Source: CAYTRP01 sp964625145
GTDB taxonomy: Bacteria; Sumerlaeota; Sumerlaeia; SLMS01; JAHLLQ01
Assembly (NCBI GenBank): GCA_964625145.1
Contig: CAZVAQ010000193.1
Span: forward strand, 1-5,827
Length of the DNA: 5,827 nucleotides
Direction of reading: 5' to 3'
The notes under the pieces are model-generated. The model worked only from the letters and a program-made list of their open reading frames with translations, was not told the origin of the DNA and did not search any database. Position 1 is the first letter of the stretch, and every line of letters begins with the position of its first letter. Below are positions 1 to 5,827 of this stretch, piece by piece. The translations under genes and the position numbers were made by a program.

Positions 1-167
1 AATCACCCGCTTTGGGTTTTCAGAAACGGCGAGTGAGGGGGGTGAAGGATTGGGGCGGATTCCATCAGCCACATCCGCATGGTTGACTCAGCCGTCACCC
101 GGCGCGGAAGACTCATGCGATGCGCCGTCCCGGCGGCACACCCAATCCCTCGACAGGAACGACCAGG

Positions 168-782
168 ATGATATCACCCGACGAGGCCCTGTCCATCCTG
201 CGCGAGGGGAATCGCCGCTTCCTGATGGATGATGCGCCCATCGCCGACGTGCCCTTGAGTCACGACCGGCGACTGGAGATCGCCCGGAACCAGCAGCCCA
301 TGGCGGTGCTGGTCTCCTGCTCCGACAGCCGCGTTCCGCCGGAGCTGCTCTTTGGCCGGGGGCTTGGCGAGCTGTTCATCGTGCGCAACGCGGGCAACAC
401 CGTGGATACCGTGGCCATGGGAAGCATCGAGTACGCGGTGCACGTCCTGGGCGTGCGGCTGATCGTCGTGTTGGGGCATCAACGCTGCGGCGCGGTGAGC
501 GCGGCGCTCTCGGTGGTCGAGCGCGACGAGGTGTTTCCGGGAAGCGTGGGCAAGATGGTCGAGCCGATCATCCCTGCAGTGCTTCTCGCAAAGAAGAAAT
601 GCTCCGCCTGCGAGGAATCGGAACAGGTGTGGGACCAGGCAGTGCGCGAAAACATCCGCCGCGTGGTGGAATCGCTGAAGACCTCGCAGCCGATCCTGGC
701 CGAGAAGGTCCAGTCGGAAGGCCTGAAGATCGTCGGCGCGTATTATCGGCTTGATGATGGGATGGTGGAGTTTTTGGATTAA
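168..782 (+). CDS. Beta-class carbonic anhydrase
   Basis: Zinc enzyme interconverting CO2 and bicarbonate, expected in the cytosol because no signal peptide is visible. The 204-residue length is normal for a bacterial beta-class enzyme. Seen directly: the CSDSR motif at residues 51-55, giving zinc ligand Cys51 and the Asp53/Arg55 dyad, and GHQRCGA at 103-109, giving ligands His104 and Cys107. The stretch ELFIVRNAGN (68-77) and the C-terminal LKIVGAYYRLDDG (186-198) are also typical of the family. I chose ATG 168 because AGGA lies at 155-158, nine bases upstream, and because family homology begins at once with the SPDEAL...LREGNRRF region. An in-frame ATG at 120 would add 16 Arg/Pro/Thr-rich residues with no family counterpart. 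One oddity is a Lys-rich CxxC (KKKCSACEE, Cys145 and Cys148) in the loop before the last helices. The gene stands alone, converging on the ABC importer operon across a repeat-filled gap. The family call is secure; the physiological role is not shown by context. Confidence 0.95.
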   Translation: MISPDEALSILREGNRRFLMDDAPIADVPLSHDRRLEIARNQQPMAVLVSCSDSRVPPELLFGRGLGELFIVRNAGNTVDTVAMGSIEYAVHVLGVRLIVVLGHQRCGAVSAALSVVERDEVFPGSVGKMVEPIIPAVLLAKKKCSACEESEQVWDQAVRENIRRVVESLKTSQPILAEKVQSEGLKIVGAYYRLDDGMVEFLD

Positions 783-790
783 GAAGTGTA

Positions 791-887
791 GTGCAGGCGT
801 CTCGCCTGCATGGTTATGCATAGGCAGTTCCGACATTCTCCCATACACAAAAGCCCCACATCACGAAGTGCAGGCGAGACGCCTGCG
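791..887. repeat. Inverted pair of palindromic GCAGGCGTCTCGCCTGC repeats
   Basis: Two short hairpin sequences lie nine bases after the carbonic anhydrase stop. The left copy has arms TGCAGGCG (792-799) and CGCCTGCA (803-810) around the loop TCT. The right copy has arms GCAGGCG (870-876) and CGCCTGC (880-886) around the loop AGA. Bases 793-810 are the exact reverse complement of 869-886 (18 of 18), so the copies face each other across 58 bases. That spacer contains the palindrome TATGCATA (815-822). Each copy can form a hairpin alone, or the two can pair as one long stem. Neither hairpin is followed by a T-run, so this is not a classical intrinsic terminator. Its place between convergent genes would still suit a bidirectional terminator or mRNA 3'-end stabiliser. 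The form resembles REP/BIME or MITE-like dispersed repeats; I infer this, because copy number elsewhere cannot be seen here. Confidence 0.85.
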
Positions 888-933
888 CCACATTCTGCAC
901 CAACTTATTCCCACCCACTCCAGACCAGCAAGT

Positions 934-989
934 CTTCATCCTTCAGCCTTCAGCCTTCATCCTTTAGCCTTTAGCCTTTATCCTTTCTC
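934..989. repeat. Heptamer tandem array CTT(C/T)A(G/T)C
   Basis: Seven head-to-tail 7-base units start at 934: CTTCATC, CTTCAGC, CTTCAGC, CTTCATC, CTTTAGC, CTTTAGC, CTTTATC. A decayed eighth unit, CTTTCTC, follows at 983-989. A 21-base higher-order period is visible: 941-961 and 962-982 agree at 18 of 21 positions, and all three differences are C to T at the fourth base of each heptamer. The + strand is nearly all pyrimidine, and the complement reads as GGATAAA/GGCTAAA/GGCTGAA units. The array overlaps the 3' end of the permease gene on the - strand and supplies its TAA stop (971-973). Bacterial heptamer arrays of this sort are usually intergenic with no proven function. Confidence 0.9.
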
Positions 990-2005
990 ACCAGCAGCCA
1001 CAGGAAGAACGGCGCTCCGGCGAAGGCGGTGATGATGCCGACGGGCATTTCCGCGGGGGAGAGGATGGTGCGCGCGATGGTGTCGCAGGCCACCAACAAC
1101 GCGGCGCCGCCCAGTGCTGCTGCGGGCAGCAGCACGCGGTGGTCCGCGCCGGTGATGCGCCGGGTCATGTGCGGTACCATCAGGCCGATGAAGCCAATAG
1201 GGCCCGCATAGGCCACAACAGATGCAGCCAACGCGGATGCCGCGGCGAGCGTCGCGATGCGAGTGCTCTCCACCGGCACGCCGAGGTGATGCGCGGAGGC
1301 TTCACCCAGCGAGAGCAGGTTGAGAGGCCGGGCCTGCGCCTGGAAGAACACAAGACCCAACAGCACAAGAATTGCGACGAAGACAATCGCGCCGCTGCCG
1401 ATGCCATCCACTCCGCCCATCAACCAACGCAGCACCATCGTGGTCTGGTACGGATCGCCGATGTATTGAATCGAGAGGATACACGCGCCGAAGAGAAAGT
1501 TGAGCGTGACTCCGGCGAGGATGAGCGTGGCCGGTGACGTGCGCGGTCCGCGCGAGCGGGCCATCAGCAGAATCAACCCGACGCCTGCACCAGCCGTGGC
1601 AAACGCTGCGATCGGCGCCAGCAAGGCAGTCATCGCCACCGGCGCCAGTTGAAACGCCAGCAACGCACCGACCGACGCTCCGCCGGAGACGCCCAGCGTG
1701 TAGGGATCGGCCAAATCATTGCGCAGGACTGCCTGATAAACACAACCCGCCAGCGCCAGGGCGGCGCCCGCAACCGCTGCAAACAGGATGCGCGGAATGC
1801 GCGCCGACAGCAGCACATGTATGTCCGGCGGACGCTCCGCGGGGGGCAGCGCCCAGTTTGAAAGTTGGAAGACGACCGACCAATCCAACCGCGTGGAACC
1901 CAGCAGCGGCGCCGACAACAACACGATGGCGAGCACCACCGCAAAGGCGAGCCACAAGCCGGCGGCGCGGCGCAGGCCGGGAGGAGTGCGCGGGTCCCGG
2001 TTCAT
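971..2005 (-). CDS. FecCD/BtuC-family ABC importer permease
   Basis: Inner-membrane permease of a type II ABC importer, the family that takes up iron-siderophore complexes, heme or cobalamin. The 344-residue, strongly hydrophobic protein has the usual family length. Conserved landmarks are RIPR (69-72), the Q..LRN.LADPYTLG block (91-105), GEASAHHLGV (234-243, the cytoplasmic coupling region that contacts the ATPase), GPIGFIGLMVPHMTRRITG (268-286) and the C-terminal PAEMPVG...GAPFFLWLL (317-338). The start ATG (2005-2003) overlaps the stop of the upstream ATPase as ATGA, which implies translational coupling and explains the lack of a good Shine-Dalgarno sequence. The last four residues, KDKG, and the TAA stop are encoded by the heptamer array, which begins just after the conserved family end. 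The substrate cannot be told from the permease. No periplasmic binding protein gene lies next to it. Confidence 0.95.
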   Translation of the reverse strand: MNRDPRTPPGLRRAAGLWLAFAVVLAIVLLSAPLLGSTRLDWSVVFQLSNWALPPAERPPDIHVLLSARIPRILFAAVAGAALALAGCVYQAVLRNDLADPYTLGVSGGASVGALLAFQLAPVAMTALLAPIAAFATAGAGVGLILLMARSRGPRTSPATLILAGVTLNFLFGACILSIQYIGDPYQTTMVLRWLMGGVDGIGSGAIVFVAILVLLGLVFFQAQARPLNLLSLGEASAHHLGVPVESTRIATLAAASALAASVVAYAGPIGFIGLMVPHMTRRITGADHRVLLPAAALGGAALLVACDTIARTILSPAEMPVGIITAFAGAPFFLWLLVRKDKG

Positions 2006-2811
2006 CGCACCAGACTCACGCGTGGAGTGCCGTCGCCTTCGTCATGAACGCGGACGGGTGTGCGATAGACCGCTTCCAGGCGGTCGGCGGTTAGGACATC
2101 CGCCGGCTTTCCATCGGCGATGAAGCGCCCATCGTGCAACAATGCCAACCGGCGGCAATACATGGCGGCCAGGTTCAGGTCATGGGAGATGGCCACGATG
2201 GTGATGCCCTCGCCGGAGCGGTTGATATCTTCCAGCAGGCGAAACGTCTCGCGCTGAAACCCGAGATCGAGATTCGCAGTGGGCTCGTCCAGCAGCAACA
2301 CAGTCGGACATTGAGCCAACGCGCGGGCCAGCAGGACGCGCTGGCCTTCGCCACCGGAAAGTTGGTGCATGCGGCGATGGGCAAAGCCGCCCAGGCCGAC
2401 GCGCTCCAGCACGTTGCGGGCGATGGCGTGGTCCTCCTCGTCGTCAAACCCCGCCAGGACCGGTTGGTGGGCGTAGCGCCCCATGAGGACGACTTCCTCG
2501 ACGGTGCAGGGGAAGACGCGCTCCTCGGCCTGGGGGACGACGGCGACCTCGCGGGCAAAGGCGCGCCGGGGCCAGTCGCCAACGGGGCGGCCGCGATAGG
2601 CAATCGCCCCGCCCACGGGGCGGACCCAGCCGGTCAGCAGGTGGAGGAGAGTACTCTTTCCCGCGCCGTTGGGGCCCAGAATGCCAAGGAATTCCCCCGC
2701 CGGGACCCGGAGGCTCAAGCCGTGCAGGATCCGGGGGCCACGCGGCCAGGCAAAGGACACGTCGCGCGCTTCGAACAGTGTTTCGCTTGCCGCGAGGCGG
2801 GGAGTGGCCAT
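2002..2811 (-). CDS. ABC importer ATP-binding protein, FepC/BtuD/HmuV type
   Basis: Cytoplasmic ATPase that powers the FecCD-type permease encoded immediately downstream. All nucleotide-binding motifs are intact in the 269-residue protein: Walker A GPNGAGKST (46-54), Q-loop VVPQ with Gln94, signature LSGGE (151-155), Walker B VLLLDEP (171-177), D-loop near NLD (180-182) and switch His210 in AISHDLN. The arrangement, including EEVVLMGRYAHQ (105-116), is typical of ATPases for iron-chelate, heme or cobalamin import. I chose ATG 2811 because homology starts soon after it (LFEARDVSFAW). A longer form would need a TTG at 2847 and adds a 12-residue His-rich stretch. Neither start has a clear Shine-Dalgarno sequence. 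The gene is first in a two-gene operon, its stop overlapping the permease start by four bases. It is divergent from the EEP lipoprotein gene across 86 bases, in which I see no convincing promoter, Fur box or cobalamin riboswitch. The substrate therefore stays open. Confidence 0.94.
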   Translation of the reverse strand: MATPRLAASETLFEARDVSFAWPRGPRILHGLSLRVPAGEFLGILGPNGAGKSTLLHLLTGWVRPVGGAIAYRGRPVGDWPRRAFAREVAVVPQAEERVFPCTVEEVVLMGRYAHQPVLAGFDDEEDHAIARNVLERVGLGGFAHRRMHQLSGGEGQRVLLARALAQCPTVLLLDEPTANLDLGFQRETFRLLEDINRSGEGITIVAISHDLNLAAMYCRRLALLHDGRFIADGKPADVLTADRLEAVYRTPVRVHDEGDGTPRVSLVR

Positions 2812-2897
2812 GGAGTCAGGAACTTGCGCGTGATGATGGAGCAGCAAAGGTTGGAGGGATTGCGCGCGATCTGCCCAAACGAGAGCGGAGCCACCCT

Positions 2898-3935
2898 ATG
2901 CGTTTACCGTGCGTGCGCCTCATGAACCTGCTGGCGCTTGCCTTCATGTCTTGTCTGGGACTTGCCGGGTGCGGCAAGGGCGATTCCCCCGCAGTCCCCG
3001 CGGTGGCCCTTCCCGATGGCGGCGCGCCCTTCGACCTGCGCCAGGCGATGGTCGACCCCAATGACTACAAACCCTTCACGGGTGATCGCTTCCGCGTGCT
3101 CGTGTGGAACGTGGCGCACTTCGTGGATGAATACGACGATCCCTACATCGACAACCCTGAGGAGAACGAGTCGCTCGAGACGAGCGAGGAGAAGATCCTG
3201 CTCTTCACCGATGTGTTGCGCGAAGCGGATGCGGATGTCGTGGCGCTGTCGGAGATCGAGAAGGTGTCGTTTGCGACCTACCTGGCCGAGCGGGAGTTCC
3301 CCGACCTGGGCTATCGCTTCATCAGCGGCGTCGAGAGTCCCAACTGGCACCAGAACTCGGTGGTGCTCAGCCGCTTCCCGCTGGGCATCCAATATGACTT
3401 TTCGCCGACGATCACCCCGGTGGAGGGTGCCATGCAGAACGGGCGCGAGGACACCCAGTCCATCAACGTGAACACACGCCTGTGGGCCATCGACATCTTC
3501 CCGACGCACGATTATCACTTCACGCTGTTCAACGTGCACCTGAAGGCGGGTCAACGCCTGCGCGACGACGGGTACCGCCTGGGCCAGGTGATGCTCGTGC
3601 GCGCCATGGCGCAGCGCTTCCTGGCCGAGCGCCCCGATGCGCGGCTGCTCGTGGTGGGCGACCTGAACGCGACGCCGGGGAGCCCGGTCTTGTCGCGCCT
3701 GATGGCGGAAAGCCTGGGCGTGCCGCTCTTCGTCGATCCGCTCAATGGCGCCACGACACCCACGCATTCCACGCTGCAGCCGACGCGGCGCATTGATTAC
3801 ATACTTCCCAATCCCATGATGATGGCCGACCATGTGGAGGGAACCTACACCGTCTTCAAGCCGCTGGACGCAGAGAAGATGGCCGTGATCAGCGATCACA
3901 TGCCGGTGTATGCGGATTTTAGAATCATGAAGTAG
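2898..3935 (+). CDS. Secreted EEP-fold lipoprotein (endonuclease/exonuclease/phosphatase family)
   Basis: Metal-dependent phosphoesterase-fold protein that is exported and lipid-anchored. The 345-residue product starts with a lipoprotein signal peptide ending in the lipobox LAGC (Cys25), followed by a Ser/Pro/Ala-rich linker. The EEP domain runs from about 65 to 342. Expected active-site motifs are WN at 70-71, ALSEIE (116-121, metal ligand Glu119), NVHLK (212-216, His214), GDLNATP (254-260, Asp255 and Asn257), RIDYI (298-302) and SDHMP (332-336, Asp333 and catalytic His334). The family includes nucleases, sphingomyelinases and inositol-phosphate phosphatases. Export suggests an extracytoplasmic substrate such as DNA, a phosphoester or a lipid headgroup, but the sequence does not decide which. 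ATG 2898 has GGAG at 2887-2890, seven bases upstream, and begins exactly at the signal peptide. An in-frame upstream extension to 2778 would bury the signal peptide and overlap the divergent ATPase. The deacetylase follows 14 bases downstream. Confidence 0.92.
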   Translation: MRLPCVRLMNLLALAFMSCLGLAGCGKGDSPAVPAVALPDGGAPFDLRQAMVDPNDYKPFTGDRFRVLVWNVAHFVDEYDDPYIDNPEENESLETSEEKILLFTDVLREADADVVALSEIEKVSFATYLAEREFPDLGYRFISGVESPNWHQNSVVLSRFPLGIQYDFSPTITPVEGAMQNGREDTQSINVNTRLWAIDIFPTHDYHFTLFNVHLKAGQRLRDDGYRLGQVMLVRAMAQRFLAERPDARLLVVGDLNATPGSPVLSRLMAESLGVPLFVDPLNGATTPTHSTLQPTRRIDYILPNPMMMADHVEGTYTVFKPLDAEKMAVISDHMPVYADFRIMK

Positions 3936-3949
3936 GAATCGAATTATGA

Positions 3950-4906
3950 ATGGGACACGTCATGAGTGAGCCCCCCACAGCCTTTCTCCAAGTGGACGTG
4001 GACGGCTTGTGGGCCATCCGGCGGTGCTATGGCCGCGCGGAGGGGGACTCGTTCACGAACGATCCGGTGTGGAGCGAAGGCGTGCCGCGGTCGCAGGATG
4101 TGTTCGCAGAGCTCGGCTTGAAGGCGGGCTACTTCCTGGTCGGGCGCGACCTGATGTCGGAGGGGAAGGCCGCCACGGCGCGGCGAATCGCGGAGGCGGG
4201 CCACGAGATCGGCAATCATTCCTTCTCGCATCGCCTGGGGCTGACGATGCTCCCCATTGGCGGCATCGCGCAGGAGATCACCCGCGCGGAGAAGGCGATG
4301 GACCTTGCCGGCCTGCCCAGGCCGCGCGGATTTCGCGCGCCGGGCTATGATGTCGACAGCCGCGTGCTGCGCACCGTGCGCCGGTTGGGCTATGCCTATG
4401 ACGCGTCGGTGTTGCCAACACCATGGAGCCCGGCGATGCGGTTGGCGGATGCGTGGATGGCGGGCAGGTGGCAGAGCTCCAAGCGGCAGTTCGGGCGGTT
4501 GGCGTATGCACGGGCGCCGCGGGTGCCCTACGAACCGGATGCAAACCGCATTCGCAAGCCCGCCCGCCGCGAGCCTGCGTCCTCTCGCCGCTTCCTGGAG
4601 ATCCCGGTGGGCGTGCTGCCGGGCTGGCGTTTGCCGCTGACGGCATCGACGGTGTTTGCGCTGGGGTCAAAGCGTGTCGTGCGCGGCTTGCGGGAACTGG
4701 CACGTCGCGGCCAACCGACGTTGGTGCTCCTGCACGGGATTGATTTCGTCGATTGCAAGCGGCCGCTGGTGTTCCCCGCGCCGCGTTCCATGGGCGGGTT
4801 TGATTTGTCAGCGGCGGAAAAGATGCGGCGGCTGGGAGCAGTGCTTAAGTGCCTGCGCGATGAGTTCAAAGTGCAGCGTGCGGATGAATGGATGGGGGAA
4901 GTGTGA
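3950..4906 (+). CDS. Polysaccharide deacetylase family protein (NodB/ArnD-like)
   Basis: Carbohydrate esterase 4-type metal-dependent deacetylase, removing acyl groups from an amino sugar in a polysaccharide or lipid-linked glycan. In the 318-residue product the family motifs are VDVDG (15-19, Asp16 and Asp18), HSFSH (90-94, metal ligands His90 and His94), FRAPGYD (128-134), the YDAS block (150-153) and LLHGIDF (260-266). No signal peptide or membrane segment is evident, so a cytoplasmic or membrane-face location is likely. The N-terminal layout, VDVD then EGVPR then a GYFLVGRD strand, and FLEIPV before the last motif resemble ArnD-type deformylases more than the usual secreted chitin deacetylases; this comparison is from memory. 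A basic segment at about 175-215 is poorly conserved. ATG 3962 (MSEPPTAF) is an equally plausible start, with GGGA at 3952-3955. ATG 3950 has AGGA twelve bases upstream. The 14-base gap suggests co-transcription with the EEP lipoprotein gene. Confidence 0.9.
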   Translation: MGHVMSEPPTAFLQVDVDGLWAIRRCYGRAEGDSFTNDPVWSEGVPRSQDVFAELGLKAGYFLVGRDLMSEGKAATARRIAEAGHEIGNHSFSHRLGLTMLPIGGIAQEITRAEKAMDLAGLPRPRGFRAPGYDVDSRVLRTVRRLGYAYDASVLPTPWSPAMRLADAWMAGRWQSSKRQFGRLAYARAPRVPYEPDANRIRKPARREPASSRRFLEIPVGVLPGWRLPLTASTVFALGSKRVVRGLRELARRGQPTLVLLHGIDFVDCKRPLVFPAPRSMGGFDLSAAEKMRRLGAVLKCLRDEFKVQRADEWMGEV

Positions 4907-5086
4907 AGAGTGATAGGGTGGGGGCGGGTTGGGTCCACGGCTGGGCACAGATTGCTCAAGGCAGGATCGGGCGAGTGACATGGAGGCCTTCCTGCAGACA
5001 ATTGCCACTTGTCATGGTGGCCCGGCGAGATGGACATTATCATAGCATGTGTCAAGCATGCGCAATCCCATCCTTGGAGCTCGATC

Positions 5087-5698
5087 ATGAAGTCGATGAG
5101 ACCTGTCGTCATCTCGGCGGTCGCCGTGGGTTTGGCCGTCGCATCTCCTGTGTTGTGGGTCCAAAGTGCGAAGGGACAGGCTGCCGAGACGTCCGCCGTC
5201 CAGGGTGAATCCACCTTGGCCGACTTGTTGAGGGGGCTTGAATCGCGCTCGCGCGACTCTCACTCCACGTTTGACACGACAATTCGTTTTGACGGGGATC
5301 TGGATGTGGGGCGCAGGTCCATGCTCCTGGAGGGGGAGGTCCATGACGGATCGACTGGCGGGTTCTTTCAATTGGTGGCATCAGTGGAGGACGAGATGGA
5401 CATTCGAACCATCACGCTGTTCCCAAGGTCGATCAGCATGCAGGTCATCTTCATAAGCGAGTTTGATCCGAACGATCCGAACGTCTTTGATCGCATAAGT
5501 GGTTTTTGTCATGTGGGATTGGGGGATGGGAGCGTGTCGCACTATCCCGATCCGCCGATTCGACTGCGCAAAGGGGATGCAATCATTGTTGCAGGAAGCC
5601 GTTCGGTACCAAGTGGCAACGCGTTTGCGGGCTTGGCGCTGCGCGGGACCGTGCCGGTGCCCAGTGGCGGCAGTGGCGACTTGTTGCGTGTGCAATGA
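5087..5698 (+). CDS. Small secreted protein of unknown function
   Basis: I do not recognise this 203-residue protein. It begins with a basic then hydrophobic segment (MKSMRPVVIS and the Ala/Val-rich stretch to about residue 24), a likely Sec signal peptide with possible cleavage near AKGQA (28-32). The mature part starts with a helical-looking segment (STLADLLRGLESRSRDSHS). It then has alternating hydrophobic and charged stretches suggesting beta strands, an Asp-rich DPNDPN turn (127-132) with one Cys at 141, and a Gly/Ser/Pro-rich end. No catalytic motif is visible. ATG 5087 is preferred because GGAG (5076-5079) sits seven bases upstream and the signal peptide starts there; an in-frame ATG at 5009 would add 26 residues ahead of it. 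The third-position GC bias looks weaker by eye than in the neighbours, consistent with a lineage-specific or acquired gene. A signal peptide and a good ribosome binding site make it likely real despite no homology. Confidence 0.72.
   Translation: MKSMRPVVISAVAVGLAVASPVLWVQSAKGQAAETSAVQGESTLADLLRGLESRSRDSHSTFDTTIRFDGDLDVGRRSMLLEGEVHDGSTGGFFQLVASVEDEMDIRTITLFPRSISMQVIFISEFDPNDPNVFDRISGFCHVGLGDGSVSHYPDPPIRLRKGDAIIVAGSRSVPSGNAFAGLALRGTVPVPSGGSGDLLRVQ
5465..5482 (+). repeat. Two tandem copies of GATCCGAAC inside a gene
   Basis: A perfect 9-base duplication, in frame, encoding Asp-Pro-Asn twice (residues 127-132) in the unknown secreted protein. Being a multiple of three it preserves the reading frame. 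Two units are too few to call a microsatellite. It may be a recent slippage event or a selected Asp-rich turn. Confidence 0.75.
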
Positions 5699-5827
5699 TC
5701 ACAGCTCGCCCGCCTCGCGTAGCGACGCCGTTGCCTTTGGATTGTGCGTGAATGTCACCTGCATGGGCCCGTCGGCCAGTTCCAGGCTCTTGATCTGGCC
5801 GACGACGCGCAGGGTCTTGGGCTGGAA
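5699..5827 (-). CDS. C-terminal end of an unidentified convergent gene (partial)
   Basis: An open - strand frame enters from the right window edge and ends at TGA (5701-5699). The visible 42 residues read FQPKTLRVVG QIKSLELADG, then PMQVTFTHNP, KATASLREAG and EL. The codons show strong G/C preference at third positions (CTG, GTC, GGC, ATC, AAG, GCC, GAC, GTG), as in the other genes here. There is no internal stop, and the residue pattern alternates hydrophobic and polar as in beta strands. I do not recognise the family, and the start and most of the gene lie outside the window. Its stop directly abuts the stop of the preceding + strand gene with no intervening base. The main doubt is that only 129 bases are visible. 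Confidence 0.68.
   Translation of the reverse strand, partial: FQPKTLRVVGQIKSLELADGPMQVTFTHNPKATASLREAGEL

Noticed and set aside
83..88. TTGACT as a -35 box for the carbonic anhydrase
   Set aside because: No acceptable -10 sequence lies 16-18 bases downstream (around 105-111), so it is probably chance.
1..167. A small gene in the left leader, including a + frame at 50-232 and a 25-codon - strand frame
   Set aside because: Neither has a ribosome binding site or recognisable product, and the first overlaps the carbonic anhydrase out of frame.
792..810. Left hairpin as a classical rho-independent terminator of the carbonic anhydrase gene
   Set aside because: The stem is strong but no T-run follows on either strand, so it is recorded only as a repeat with a possible 3'-end role.
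174..848. Long - strand open frame opposite the carbonic anhydrase
   Set aside because: It is the antisense shadow of a high-GC gene. Its His/Arg/Ala-rich translation matches no family, and the + strand gene has intact catalytic motifs.
751..1032. Open frame on + reading through the repeats and heptamer array
   Set aside because: Its product, with HPSAFSLHPLAFSLYP-like tandem residues, is simply translated repeat, and it overlaps both flanking genes.
2904..3899. 331-codon - strand open frame opposite the EEP lipoprotein
   Set aside because: The His/Arg/Val-rich product is a typical shadow of GC-biased codons. The + strand frame carries all active-site motifs and a lipobox.
5002..5043. TTGCCA/TTGTCA with TATCAT as a promoter for the unknown secreted protein
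   Set aside because: The spacing between boxes is 23 bases or more, too long for a standard housekeeping promoter; nearer pairings have poor -10 matches.
5039..5061. - strand TGCTATGAT extended -10 with TTGACA, and the inverted repeat GCATG(N7)CATGC
   Set aside because: TTGACA is only five bases from TATGAT and no - strand gene follows. The five-base stem is too short to call an operator without other copies.

Overview
The window is about 5.8 kb of GC-rich bacterial DNA with ordinary, densely packed, mostly house-keeping genes. The base composition, the short inverted repeat built on GCAGGCGTCTCGCCTGC and the heptamer array CTT(C/T)A(G/T)C resemble intergenic repeats I associate with Planctomycetes, Verrucomicrobia, Lentisphaerae, Hydrogenedentes and Sumerlaeota-type genomes. 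That placement is from memory and weak. No ribosomal or marker gene is present to fix the taxonomy.

Layout. Positions 1-167 are a non-coding leader. A beta-class carbonic anhydrase follows on the + strand (168-782). Next is a 188-base gap (783-970) holding two mirror-image copies of a hairpin repeat and then a heptamer array. The array runs into the 3' end of the next gene. On the - strand, read from 2811 down to 971, is a two-gene ABC importer operon: an ATPase whose stop overlaps the start of a FecCD/BtuC-type permease (ATGA overlap). No substrate-binding protein gene is next to it. Divergent from this operon, across 86 bases, is a + strand pair: a secreted lipoprotein with an endonuclease/exonuclease/phosphatase (EEP) fold (2898-3935), then 14 bases later a NodB/ArnD-like polysaccharide deacetylase (3950-4906). 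After a 180-base gap comes a small secreted protein I do not recognise (5087-5698). Its stop codon abuts, with no spacing, the stop codon of a convergent - strand gene cut by the window end (5699-5827).

How the genes work together. The ATPase and permease form one membrane transporter, probably for an iron chelate, heme or cobalamin. The EEP lipoprotein and the deacetylase are probably co-transcribed, but no shared pathway is evident. The carbonic anhydrase stands alone. I see no CRISPR array, tRNA, rRNA, transposase, phage gene or defence system. The most unusual material is the repeat-filled gap at 783-989, where the array supplies the permease stop codon, and the unknown secreted protein at 5087-5698 with its tail-to-tail neighbour.
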